This document shows positions 26,034 through 34,297 of a stretch of DNA of 64,000 nt, one piece after another. This stretch comes from JAILLW01 sp045640905 (lineage in GTDB: Bacteria; Bacillota; Clostridia; Lachnospirales; Lachnospiraceae). The notes beneath the pieces were generated by a model, which saw nothing but the letters and a program-made list of their open reading frames with translations, made no database searches and was not told the origin of the DNA. Position 1 is the stretch's first letter. Each line of letters starts with the position of its first letter. Both the position numbers and the translations under genes were made by a program. The DNA lies in NCBI GenBank assembly GCA_045640905.1, contig JAZUFW010000058.1:1-64000 (forward strand), read 5' to 3'.

Positions 26034-26061
26034 TTGACAAATAATATACTGATGTTATAAT
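26034..26061 (+). promoter_or_regulatory. Consensus promoter of a noncoding transcript
   Basis: TTGACA (26034-26039), 16 nt, TATAAT (26056-26061): both hexamers are exact consensus. No reading frame with a start signal follows for about 400 nt, so it drives a long leader or an independent RNA. Confidence 0.85.
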
Positions 26062-26067
26062 GAGTAC

Positions 26068-26407
26068 ATAAACAAGAAACAAGTACAACACATATAAAAC
26101 ACATAAACACAAGAAGTAATTCTTGAGAAAGAGAGGTACACTCCCCCAAACACATAAACAGATTTCCGGTAGTCATACCCGGAGATCCATAGAAATTAAA
26201 ATAGAGGGTCGATCGCAGAGAGCTACGTATTTTTGAGACGAGATTATCACAGGATAACGTCAAACATGTTAATACACAAATGGTAGTGAGGACAGAGCGA
26301 GGACGCGGACAACTTCATAGGAACTTATCAATTAGCAACTAATAAGAGAGGTACAGTCCATTGGAAAGTATAGTTTAGAAGCGGGTATCGAATTTGATGC
26401 CCGCTTC
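26068..26407 (+). ncRNA. Candidate structured noncoding RNA or long leader
   Basis: Transcription from 26034-26061 would start near 26068 and run about 340 nt to the hairpin at 26378-26407. It holds an unstructured A/C-rich start, a small hairpin at about 26109-26126 (CAAGAA/TTCTTG), a 9 bp hairpin at 26161-26187, a bulged hairpin at 26237-26261 (GACG-TTATC/GATAA-CGTC), and two copies of GAGAGGTACA(C/G)TCC (26131 and 26346). I compared it by eye with tmRNA, RNase P RNA, 6S, T-box and common riboswitches and found no signature. Confidence 0.5.
26378..26407 (+). terminator. Terminator-like hairpin before the small membrane protein gene
   Basis: GAAGCGGGTATC pairs with GATGCCCGCTTC (12 bp, one G-U) over a GAATTT loop, followed by GTTGTTGC, a poor T tract. 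It may end the RNA or attenuate read-through into the acylation genes. Confidence 0.6.
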
Positions 26408-26471
26408 GTTGTTGCATTCCTAAAAATGTGGTAAAATACCTTTGATTTATGGAAAGAACAGGAGATTTATT

Positions 26472-26765
26472 ATGGCTAGAGATATTGATGAAGAATTTGA
26501 TGATTACAAAGATTCCTATGATGACGACTTCGATGATGAAGTTGCACGAAGAGAATACAGAAGAAAAAGACGTGTACGTAATCATGCAATATCGATTGTG
26601 GTAACGATAATTCTCTTGGGAGGAATTGCATTCGGTGTGTATACGGGTGTTTCTATGATTCTGGATCAGGTAAACGCGCAAAAGGCGGCAGATGCAGCAG
26701 CCTCACAGGTTCAGGAACTGTCCGAAGACGAACAGATAGTGATAGAAGGACCGGATGCTCAATAA
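26472..26765 (+). CDS. Small single-pass membrane protein, unknown function
   Basis: The 97 aa product starts at 26472 behind AGGAG. It has a very acidic head (about 1-28, Asp-rich), a basic RREYRRKRRVR stretch (about 29-40), one hydrophobic segment (about 43-65) and a short outside tail. This charge pattern predicts the acidic head inside the cell. I recognise no family. It is the first gene after the structured leader and 47 nt before a secreted SGNH protein, so it may belong to the same cassette. Confidence 0.65.
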   Translation: MARDIDEEFDDYKDSYDDDFDDEVARREYRRKRRVRNHAISIVVTIILLGGIAFGVYTGVSMILDQVNAQKAADAAASQVQELSEDEQIVIEGPDAQ

Positions 26766-26812
26766 TAATCCTGTTTGCGTAACCGGCAGGAGTAAAGATT
26801 AGAGGCGATATT

Positions 26813-27676
26813 GTGAAAAAAGTATTTAGTTCGATTGTGACTGTTTTGGTGACATTCGCATTGGTTGCAGGACTTTCATTGGTTCCTAAAACTGATGTTA
26901 ATGCTGCAAAGAAACAGAAAGTATCTGAAGAACAGCAGCATGTATACGATTTAATCGCTTACAGAGATTCTTTGATTGCACAGGGGAATTCGGATCCGGA
27001 ATATATAAAATATGTTAATTCCGTGATAGATGCCGAGCAGAAAGCAATTGATGATAAAGCTGCCATGGAAGCAGCACTCGCCCAGCAGCAACAGGCACTT
27101 AAGGAAGCACAGGCATTAAAGGCTGCGCAGCAGAAAGAAGTCCTGAAAGCGATGGGTGTTAAAAACGGAGATTTGGCAGCAGCTGCCAAAAAGTCCACGA
27201 AAGGTGTTTTCATGATCGGCGATTCGAGATTTGTTGATATGCGTAATGTGGTAGGAACGAACGGAGCATCTATAGTGGCTGCAGGCTGGATGGGATACGA
27301 CTGGATGTGTGATACGGCCATTCCCTATGTTGACCCGTATATAGGAAAAGGCTCAAGAGTCGTTATCAATTTAGGCGTTAACGATATGTATAATGCTGAT
27401 AAATACATAGCTACCGTCAATGCGAAAGCCGCCGAGTGGGCACAACGAGGAGCAAGGGTTTACTATGCAACTGTTAATCCTTCAGACCCGGGAGCCAGCA
27501 AGTCGGATTATGCTATTACCGAATTTAACAATAAATTGAAGGCCGGACTTTCCGGTGTCGGAATTATTGATACCAATACTTTCTTAAAGGGATACGGGTA
27601 CACTACTACCGACTGCCTTCACTATGATGCTATGACCAGCTACAACGTCTATTGTTATATTATGAGTCAGATTTAA
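26813..27676 (+). CDS. Secreted SGNH/GDSL-type hydrolase
   Basis: A 287 aa protein with a GTG start after AGAGGCGAT, a signal peptide (about 1-30), a helical, Ala/Gln-rich coiled-coil-like spacer (about 35-110) and a C-terminal hydrolase domain. The active-site serine is in FMIGDSRFVD; VVINLGVNDMY gives the Gly/Asn oxyanion block and TDCLHYD the Asp/His pair. It is predicted to act outside the cell as an esterase or acyltransferase on a sugar polymer. It precedes an MBOAT gene, which supplies acyl groups to such proteins. Confidence 0.8.
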   Translation: MKKVFSSIVTVLVTFALVAGLSLVPKTDVNAAKKQKVSEEQQHVYDLIAYRDSLIAQGNSDPEYIKYVNSVIDAEQKAIDDKAAMEAALAQQQQALKEAQALKAAQQKEVLKAMGVKNGDLAAAAKKSTKGVFMIGDSRFVDMRNVVGTNGASIVAAGWMGYDWMCDTAIPYVDPYIGKGSRVVINLGVNDMYNADKYIATVNAKAAEWAQRGARVYYATVNPSDPGASKSDYAITEFNNKLKAGLSGVGIIDTNTFLKGYGYTTTDCLHYDAMTSYNVYCYIMSQI

Positions 27677-27684
27677 TAGGTTTT

Positions 27685-29124
27685 ATGGAATTTTCTGTTT
27701 GTTTTTTTTCTTTTATGCTTATAGTACTTGCGCTGTTTTATTTGATAAAAAATAAGACAGCGCGAGTTTTGTTGTTGATAATATCTTCTTTCACGTTTGT
27801 GGCACTTCTCGGAGTAAGGGATGCATTTATCTTGCTGATTACATCACTCCTTACCTATATCGTTGCATATTTCATTGATTTTTTCCAACGGAAAGGTAAA
27901 AACAATATATCGAAAGTTTTTCTTAGCGCAGGAATTACAGCAAGCTTGCTTAATCTTTTTGCGTTTAAATATGCTGACTGGCTGTTGGTAAAAATGATGG
28001 GTATTTCGGCATTGGGCAGTGTGCTTGATGAATTGATTATTCCGCTGGGACTGTCATTTTATACATTTCAGGTAATAGATTATTTGTGCGACGTGTATAA
28101 AGGACAGGTTAAGTATGAGAAAAACCCTTTGTTATTGATATGTTATCTTACGTATTTTCCCAAATTGCTTAGCGGTCCGATAGAAAAGAGTACCGAATTC
28201 ATTCAAAATCTTAATAAGCTTGATTCGGTTAGGATTCCGAAAGGTGACAGACTGACAAAGGCAATTACCTGCTTTTTCCTGGGATTTTTTATGAAACTTT
28301 GCATCGCCGACAGAGCGAATATATTTGTAAGCCCTGTTTTTAACGATCCCAATGCGTATGGCGGAGTGATTATCATGGGCGCATCATTGCTGTATACCAT
28401 ACAGATTTATTGCGATTTCGCAGGGTATTCGTTGATAGCGATAGGCGTTTCGGAAATGTTTGGGATTCCATTATCCACCAATTTTGATAATCCGTATTTT
28501 AGCGAGAATATAACCGAATTTTGGAGAAGATGGCACATCACCTTAGGAAGGTTTTTAAAAGAACGAATTTACATTCCGCTCGGCGGAAACAGAAAAGGAA
28601 TAAAGCGGCAATATATAAATCTGTTTGCGGTATTTGTAATTTGCGGACTTTGGCATGGGGCATCCGTTAAATTCCTGGTGTGGGGAATAATGCACGGAAT
28701 ATTGTCGATTATTTCGAGATGGGCATTGACTCACAAAGTCAACTTCCTTGTTAAGGGGATAAGCGGAAGAATTATTACGTTTTTATGTGTTTCTTTCGGT
28801 TGGATCTTTTTCGAAAGCGTCTATTTTAGGGGCGCATTGAACTTTATCAAATGTATGTTTTTTAACCTTAATAATCCTTTCGGAGGATTGCGGTTCTTCG
28901 CAGATAAATACAGACACGCCATTGTTCTTTTTGCTCTGATAATTGTTTTTTACATTCTTGAAAGAATCAGTTATCGAAATAAAGTCACCTTGGCCGAATA
29001 TATTTGCTCAAGGAAACAGGTCGTTAGATTGATTATTCTGTACGGGCTTATTATGCTGACGGTATGTGCGGGAATTTACGGAACAGAAGCTTTGAATTCC
29101 ATGTTTATTTATATGAACTTTTGA
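27685..29124 (+). CDS. MBOAT family O-acyltransferase (first cassette)
   Basis: A 479 aa polytopic membrane enzyme of the DltB/AlgI/PatA type that passes an acyl group from the cytoplasm to the outer face. Conserved features include FYTFQVIDYLCDVYKG, FPKLLSGPIEK, ENITEFWRRWHITLGRFLKERIYIPLGGNRKG and the active-site His region CGLWHGASVKFLVWG. I use the ATG at 27685 because an upstream ATG at 27652 sits inside the previous gene. Its partner SGNH gene follows after 2 nt. Confidence 0.9.
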   Translation: MEFSVCFFSFMLIVLALFYLIKNKTARVLLLIISSFTFVALLGVRDAFILLITSLLTYIVAYFIDFFQRKGKNNISKVFLSAGITASLLNLFAFKYADWLLVKMMGISALGSVLDELIIPLGLSFYTFQVIDYLCDVYKGQVKYEKNPLLLICYLTYFPKLLSGPIEKSTEFIQNLNKLDSVRIPKGDRLTKAITCFFLGFFMKLCIADRANIFVSPVFNDPNAYGGVIIMGASLLYTIQIYCDFAGYSLIAIGVSEMFGIPLSTNFDNPYFSENITEFWRRWHITLGRFLKERIYIPLGGNRKGIKRQYINLFAVFVICGLWHGASVKFLVWGIMHGILSIISRWALTHKVNFLVKGISGRIITFLCVSFGWIFFESVYFRGALNFIKCMFFNLNNPFGGLRFFADKYRHAIVLFALIIVFYILERISYRNKVTLAEYICSRKQVVRLIILYGLIMLTVCAGIYGTEALNSMFIYMNF

Positions 29125-29126
29125 TT

Positions 29127-30113
29127 ATGAAAAAGAAAATTATCACAGCGGTGTTTATAGTAGTATTGATATCATCGCTAATGCTTTCCAACGAAATATT
29201 GAAGGTAAAATCCTTTGACGGAATCAGACAGGCAGAGAGCTTGTATTACCAAGGGAAAAACATGATAGATGTGGCCTTTTTGGGATCGAGTCACATTCAT
29301 TGCGATATTAATACGCAGCTGCTTTTTGATGATTACGGAATCGCCGGATATGATTATTCTGCGGCAGATCAACCGTTGTGGATTACGTATTATTATTTAA
29401 TAGAACTGGAAAAGAGACAAAATCCGAAACTCGTAGTAATTGATTTGTATGCTCCGGCTCGAATCAAGGAAGACTATAGATACAGATGGATGAGAGATAA
29501 TCTGTACGGAGTCAGATTTTCATTAAACAAGATTAATATGATGAACGAAGCGGTTGAAAGAGAAGAACTTGATGTGTATTTTCCATCCTTTTGGGGATAT
29601 CATAACCGATTCATAGAAGTGGGATTTGATGATTTCGAATATTTGAAATTGACACATAAAGATAAAGAGCGTTTTAAAGGATATACACCGTACTATGGTG
29701 TGGCACCGCAGGAAGAACCTGTGATTACTACCGACAAGAAGGCAGGATTAACGGCCAAATCAGAAGCGGCTTTGAGAAAAATCATTCAGTATGCAAAAGA
29801 AAACGATATAAATCTATTCTTTGTGGCAGCTCCTTATACCGAGACCAATGAAGACAGGGAAACATTTAACGAGATTGCGGAAATTTTGAATGAAAATGAT
29901 ATAGAGTTCTTTAATGGGAACGAATATTACAAAGAAATGGGAATCAATTATTCCGAAGATTTTCACGATTATTCGCATTTAAATTATGAAGGCGGATTGA
30001 AATATACCAATTATTTGGCAGGAGTAATCAAAGAAAGATTTGACATACCCGACAGAAGAGGAGATGAAAAATACTCCTCTTGGGCTAATCAGGTATTTGG
30101 AAGTGAATCATAA
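29127..30113 (+). CDS. AlgJ/DltD-like SGNH partner protein
   Basis: The 328 aa protein has one N-terminal membrane segment (about 5-22) and an extracellular SGNH-like domain. The catalytic-serine loop is FLGSSHIHCDINTQLL, LVVIDLYAPAR forms the second block, and the catalytic pair lies in FHDYSHLNYEGG (Asp-x-x-His). This matches the partner proteins of MBOAT enzymes (AlgJ, DltD, PatB). The start at 29127 follows the MBOAT stop immediately, with no good Shine-Dalgarno sequence, suggesting coupling. It converges with thrH, overlapping it by 6 nt. Confidence 0.85.
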   Translation: MKKKIITAVFIVVLISSLMLSNEILKVKSFDGIRQAESLYYQGKNMIDVAFLGSSHIHCDINTQLLFDDYGIAGYDYSAADQPLWITYYYLIELEKRQNPKLVVIDLYAPARIKEDYRYRWMRDNLYGVRFSLNKINMMNEAVEREELDVYFPSFWGYHNRFIEVGFDDFEYLKLTHKDKERFKGYTPYYGVAPQEEPVITTDKKAGLTAKSEAALRKIIQYAKENDINLFFVAAPYTETNEDRETFNEIAEILNENDIEFFNGNEYYKEMGINYSEDFHDYSHLNYEGGLKYTNYLAGVIKERFDIPDRRGDEKYSSWANQVFGSES

Positions 30114-30707
30114 AGCCTTAATTATGGCATCATACAATTCATCATATGTTTCAAAAGCCGGGTACTCAGGGTAGTCGGCTTTTATTTTGTCTGTAGATCT
30201 GAAAAGGAAACCTGCCTTGCTGGCTTTAATCATGGCCAAATCGTTAAAACTGTCACCGCTTGCGATGGTATCGTAGCCGATTTGCTGGAAAGCCTTTACG
30301 GTAGTAAGCTTGGAATCTTTGACACGCATTTTGTGTCCGGTTATTTCTCCGTTCTCGGCTACTTCCAAACTGTTGCAAAAGATGGTGGGCCAGCCGAGCT
30401 TCTCCATTAACGGAGTGGCAAATTCGCTGAAAGTATCGCTCAAAATGACTACCTGTGTTTTGGCACGAAGTTTGTCCAAAAACTCTTTGGCACCGGGGAG
30501 AGGTTCGATTTTTTCGATAGTCTCCTGAATTTCGCGAAGACCTAAACCATGTTCTTTCAATATTCCGATTCGGTACTTCATGAGCTTGTCATAATCGGGC
30601 TCGTCTCTGGTGGTTATTTTCAGTTCCGGAATATTGGTCACTTCGGAAAAGGCAATCCATATTTCGGGAACCAATACTCCTTCCAAATCCAGACATACAA
30701 TGTTCAT
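30108..30707 (-). CDS. thrH: ThrH-type phosphoserine phosphatase/homoserine phosphotransferase
   Basis: A 199 aa HAD-family enzyme. Pseudomonas ThrH moves a phosphate from phosphoserine to homoserine and can also act as a phosphatase. The start MNIVCLDLEGVLVPEIWIAF is the ThrH hallmark, with Glu in place of the second Asp of the usual DxDG loop. VVILSDTFSEFATPLM and ASGDSFNDLAM complete the site. It starts 2 nt after the end of the GGDEF gene on the same strand and has an AAAGGAA ribosome site. Confidence 0.93.
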   Translation of the reverse strand: MNIVCLDLEGVLVPEIWIAFSEVTNIPELKITTRDEPDYDKLMKYRIGILKEHGLGLREIQETIEKIEPLPGAKEFLDKLRAKTQVVILSDTFSEFATPLMEKLGWPTIFCNSLEVAENGEITGHKMRVKDSKLTTVKAFQQIGYDTIASGDSFNDLAMIKASKAGFLFRSTDKIKADYPEYPAFETYDELYDAIIKAL

Positions 30708-30709
30708 AC

Positions 30710-31672
30710 TTATTTAATTCCTTTCTTAAAACGTTTTTCGTTGTATAATTCCTCATCGGCTCTGTTAAGCGCTTCTTCGAGGTTAATATCATCCTCGGGA
30801 GAAATGGAAATACCGCCGACAGATACACTTAAAACGTATGGTTTATTTATTATTTCGTTCAAGTCCGCAAAATTTGAAGCAATCTGCTCTTTAAAGAACT
30901 GTCCGCCGAAATTATCGTCACGATAGCTGACAACACAGGCAAATTCATCACCACCGAGACGTCCGCAGATTCCACGTCCTCTGACAACTTTGGTCAATTG
31001 CTCTGCAATATTGATGATACAGAAATCTCCGTCATCATGACCATAAGTATCATTTACCTTTTTGAGATTGTCCATATCGATGTACATTACATATGACAAA
31101 ATACCTGCACGTCTGTTTGCGTTCAGAATTTCCTGACCGGCTTCCATGAAACCGGCTCTGTTATATACGCGCGTCATGATGTCCATGGAGGCTTTGCTGG
31201 TAGCTCGTTGATTTTCTTTTTCGGCAACTTTAAGCTGACGCTCCATGATAGCCATTTTCTTTTGCGTCATAACGAAATTATTCTTAATGTTTACTACCTC
31301 GGTGATGTCCTGCAGACATCCTTCCAGACGAATTCCCTGTCGGTAGTTAAAATTTCTGTTTCCGCCCCAACGGAAATATATGGTGTTGCGTGTCGGGTGC
31401 GACCACGAATACTGAATCTGTGCATAATTGCCCAGAACCATTTTGTCTACGGCCTTCTGAATATCGTCGTGATAATCAGGATCAATTTTGTCATACCAGG
31501 CATTGTAAATCTCTTCGGGTGACAGTGAGTCTTGGCTCAAATCCATCATTCTGCGCATGGTGTCATTGATATACATACGAGGCTCGATGCCTTCGTCACA
31601 TTCAATGGCCCACAAACCGATATTTGAATTGTCCAAAATGTCATAAAGCATTTCAAAATTGTTACTGTTCAT
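30710..31672 (-). CDS. PAS-GGDEF diguanylate cyclase
   Basis: A 320 aa cytosolic protein: an N-terminal PAS-like domain (about 5-130), a short helix, and a GGDEF domain (about 155-320) that makes the second messenger c-di-GMP from two GTP. The active site is GRLGGDEFACVV, intact. The RxxD inhibition site expected five residues before it reads RGRG, so product inhibition there should be absent. The ATG at 31672 follows GAGG; a TTG at 31687 overlaps that site. It lies between the two acylation cassettes. Confidence 0.9.
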   Translation of the reverse strand: MNSNNFEMLYDILDNSNIGLWAIECDEGIEPRMYINDTMRRMMDLSQDSLSPEEIYNAWYDKIDPDYHDDIQKAVDKMVLGNYAQIQYSWSHPTRNTIYFRWGGNRNFNYRQGIRLEGCLQDITEVVNIKNNFVMTQKKMAIMERQLKVAEKENQRATSKASMDIMTRVYNRAGFMEAGQEILNANRRAGILSYVMYIDMDNLKKVNDTYGHDDGDFCIINIAEQLTKVVRGRGICGRLGGDEFACVVSYRDDNFGGQFFKEQIASNFADLNEIINKPYVLSVSVGGISISPEDDINLEEALNRADEELYNEKRFKKGIK

Positions 31673-31814
31673 ATGCACCGTCCTCAAAAACTACTCTTTA
31701 TATTCTCTTACGAATCGGGCCTTGTGTCAAATTGTTTCTGCCATATATTTTTTCGAGTTTTTGTTGAAAAATGCGTGTTTTATGCTTAGAATAGTCTGTA
31801 CAAGGAGGTGCATT

Positions 31815-32453
31815 ATGAGAACCGGAAATATTGATAATTTGGTAAAAAACGAATACGATAACGCAGTTTCATTAAAACAGAGAATCAGCAAAGCCGATGA
31901 AGCCAAATCACCTGCTTTGTCGAATGAGAAAAATGTCGAAGAAAAAGCGGAAAGCAAGAAAGAAGATTTAAAGAGCAAAGTCTTTGGAGATGTGATCAGT
32001 GCATCCGAAGACGGAGATGTCGTAAATGCGAAAAAGGAATCAATGAAAAAGCTTGACGACGGCTTTGTTTTCCCTAAAAACGCCGAAAAGGTTATTAAAG
32101 ACGAGCGTGAAAAGGACGATGAAGAAGTAGAGTCTTTGGCCGGATATTCGGAAAATGAAATCGAGTTACTTTATGAGCAGGGCAAAATCAGCAAAATAAA
32201 GTATGATCGTGAAATAGAGCGCCGTGAAGAAATAACCGGTGAAGATAAAAAGGAAACAGCCGATGAAACGAAAGATGCTTCACGGGTGGAAGAAATAAAG
32301 AAAGAGCAGGATAAGGACGAACAGCTTTTCAAAAAGTTGGGCGGAACGGTTAAGAATATGGCCGATGAACGAATTAAGGCAGATGCCTATGAAGCGGCCG
32401 TAAAGAACGACAGAACCGACATTTTTGCTGATGTCTTTGGACAAAATAATTAA
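31815..32453 (+). CDS. Highly charged protein of unknown function
   Basis: The 212 aa product starts at 31815 behind AAGGAGGTG. It is extremely rich in Lys, Glu and Asp, with no signal peptide or membrane segment, and should be largely helical or disordered. One patterned stretch is GYSENEIELLYEQGKISKIKYDREIERREEI. I recognise no family. It is 24 nt upstream of the acyl carrier protein and on its strand, so it may be part of the second cassette. Confidence 0.7.
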   Translation: MRTGNIDNLVKNEYDNAVSLKQRISKADEAKSPALSNEKNVEEKAESKKEDLKSKVFGDVISASEDGDVVNAKKESMKKLDDGFVFPKNAEKVIKDEREKDDEEVESLAGYSENEIELLYEQGKISKIKYDREIERREEITGEDKKETADETKDASRVEEIKKEQDKDEQLFKKLGGTVKNMADERIKADAYEAAVKNDRTDIFADVFGQNN

Positions 32454-32477
32454 TCATTACAGGCTTGGGAGGTAAAT

Positions 32478-32720
32478 ATGAGCCGCGAAGATATTCTTGA
32501 AAAGGTAAATGAAATATTTTGGGATGTATTTGATGACGAGTCACTTGTGATTGACGATGAGACTACGGCTGATGATATTGAAGATTGGGATTCTTTGACA
32601 CATATTACTTTGATAAGTGCCATTGAAGGCGAATTTGATTTCAAATTTGCCATGAAGGATGTTCTGGGCATGAAAAATGTCGGAGAAATGCTGGACATCA
32701 TTGAAAGAGAAATGGCTTAA
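32478..32720 (+). CDS. Acyl carrier protein (DltC-like)
   Basis: An 80 aa carrier protein. The phosphopantetheine serine is in EDWDSLTHITLI (D-S-L). It is acidic and has the four-helix pattern. Its place directly before an MBOAT gene (their stop and start codons share a base, TAATG) indicates it carries the acyl or aminoacyl group for that enzyme, as DltC does for DltB. No dltA-like ligase is in the window. Confidence 0.88.
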   Translation: MSREDILEKVNEIFWDVFDDESLVIDDETTADDIEDWDSLTHITLISAIEGEFDFKFAMKDVLGMKNVGEMLDIIEREMA

Positions 32721-34297
32721 TGAGCGCTTTGTTTGGTAATATGAGTCTGGTTTCGGCCTCGTTTATTGTGTTTTTAATTTCAGCGTTGTTTGTTTATTAC
32801 CTACTGCCACATAAATGGCAGTGGGTTATTTTGTTGTTTGAGAGTGTTTTGTTTTTTGCCTTATGCGGAACCTTTTATACCATTATTTATGTTGCGTTGA
32901 GCACGATATCGGTATATTTGGGAACCAGATTCATGTCGGATGAAAATCCGAAAAAGAAAAAAGGAATCTATGTTGTTACATTATGCTTTAATCTGATTAT
33001 TCTGTTTGTTCTGAAATACAGTAATTTCGCACTTCAAAATGTATATTTGTTCAAGACTTATATTCTTCATGATGAGAATGCTTCTTTGACGGTCTTTAAT
33101 ATTGTTTCTTCGTTGGGAATCAGTTTTTATGCGCTTTCCATGATTTCGTATCTCACCGATGTTTATTGGGGAATTGTCGAAAAGGAAAATAATATATTCA
33201 AAGTTGCATTGTTTAATATTTATTTTCCGAATCTGATATCCGGACCGATTAACAGGTTTGGAAATATAAAGGATGAATTGTTTGCCGAGCATGATTTTGA
33301 CGGAAAGCGCGTATACGAAGGCGTCTTAAGAATATTGCTCGGATTTTTCAAGAAACTGATGGTTTCGGAGCATTTGGCCCCTTTGACAGCTTTCTTGTAT
33401 GATAATTATCAAACCTATGACGGAATATATGTATGGATAGGGACGGCACTGTTTGTAATTCAGCTCTATGCCGATTTTTCCGGATGCATGGATATAGTTT
33501 TGGGCGCATCCGAGTGCTTTGGTATCAAAATAGTCGAAAACTTCGACAGACCTTTTGCATCGGAAACGATACAGGAGTTTTGGCAAAGATGGCATATTAC
33601 CTTGGGGCTTTTCTTTAAAGATTATTTGATGTATCCGATTCTCAGGTCGAAACTTTTTTCAAAGATGACAAAGTCGATTAAGAAAAAACTGGGAAAGACG
33701 GCAGCAAAAAGAATCCCGACATATATTGCCATGTTTATTCTTTGGTTTGCGATAGGACTATGGCACGGAGGAGGCTACAATTATATCGGCGAGGGTATTT
33801 ATTTCTTTATCTTCATCGTGCTGGGACAGATTCTGGATCGCCCGTTGAAGAGTATCAACAGATTTCTTCACATTGATGACACGAGTGTCGGATTTCACAG
33901 ATTCAGGACAATAAGAACCGCAATATGTTACGGCGGCGGAATATTGTTTTTTAAAGCTTCTTCACTGACCCAGGGCCTTAAAATGATAGGAAGTGCCGTT
34001 AATCCGAGCAAAGTATTCGTAAGCGTTGGCTCCCTCAAAGAAAGTATTATGCTGCTTGATGAAACTTACGGAACCAATAATATGTGCTGGAGTGCTCTGG
34101 CGGTAGCTTTAGGACTTACGGTTATGGTTATCTTGGGCTTTAAGGCAAAGAAAAACATAACCTTTATGAATTATTTTTCATCAAAAAGTTACATGGCAAA
34201 TGTTGTTATGTGGGTTGCTGTGATTATGGTTATTCTGGTGTTCGGAGCTTTCGGACCGGGATATGTTTCGGGAGAGTTTATTTACGGTGGGTTCTGA
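32720..34297 (+). CDS. MBOAT family O-acyltransferase (second cassette)
   Basis: A 525 aa membrane enzyme of the same family as 27685-29124. Landmarks are SFYALSMISYLTDVYWG, FPNLISGPINRFGNI, ETIQEFWQRWHITLGLFFKDY and the active-site histidine in FAIGLWHGGGYNYIGEG. It has extra residues near 300-350 and near 400-470 relative to the first copy. The start codon overlaps the carrier protein stop, and the downstream SGNH gene overlaps its 3' end, so the three are translated together. Confidence 0.9.
   Translation: MSALFGNMSLVSASFIVFLISALFVYYLLPHKWQWVILLFESVLFFALCGTFYTIIYVALSTISVYLGTRFMSDENPKKKKGIYVVTLCFNLIILFVLKYSNFALQNVYLFKTYILHDENASLTVFNIVSSLGISFYALSMISYLTDVYWGIVEKENNIFKVALFNIYFPNLISGPINRFGNIKDELFAEHDFDGKRVYEGVLRILLGFFKKLMVSEHLAPLTAFLYDNYQTYDGIYVWIGTALFVIQLYADFSGCMDIVLGASECFGIKIVENFDRPFASETIQEFWQRWHITLGLFFKDYLMYPILRSKLFSKMTKSIKKKLGKTAAKRIPTYIAMFILWFAIGLWHGGGYNYIGEGIYFFIFIVLGQILDRPLKSINRFLHIDDTSVGFHRFRTIRTAICYGGGILFFKASSLTQGLKMIGSAVNPSKVFVSVGSLKESIMLLDETYGTNNMCWSALAVALGLTVMVILGFKAKKNITFMNYFSSKSYMANVVMWVAVIMVILVFGAFGPGYVSGEFIYGGF

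Noticed and set aside
26068..26407. tmRNA, RNase P RNA, 6S RNA or T-box for the noncoding transcript
   Set aside because: None of the conserved cores of these RNAs (for example the T-box AGGGTGG block, or a tRNA-like 3' end) is present.
27652..27684. Upstream ATG for the first MBOAT gene
   Set aside because: It lies within the preceding SGNH gene and would add a non-hydrophobic extension not typical of the family.
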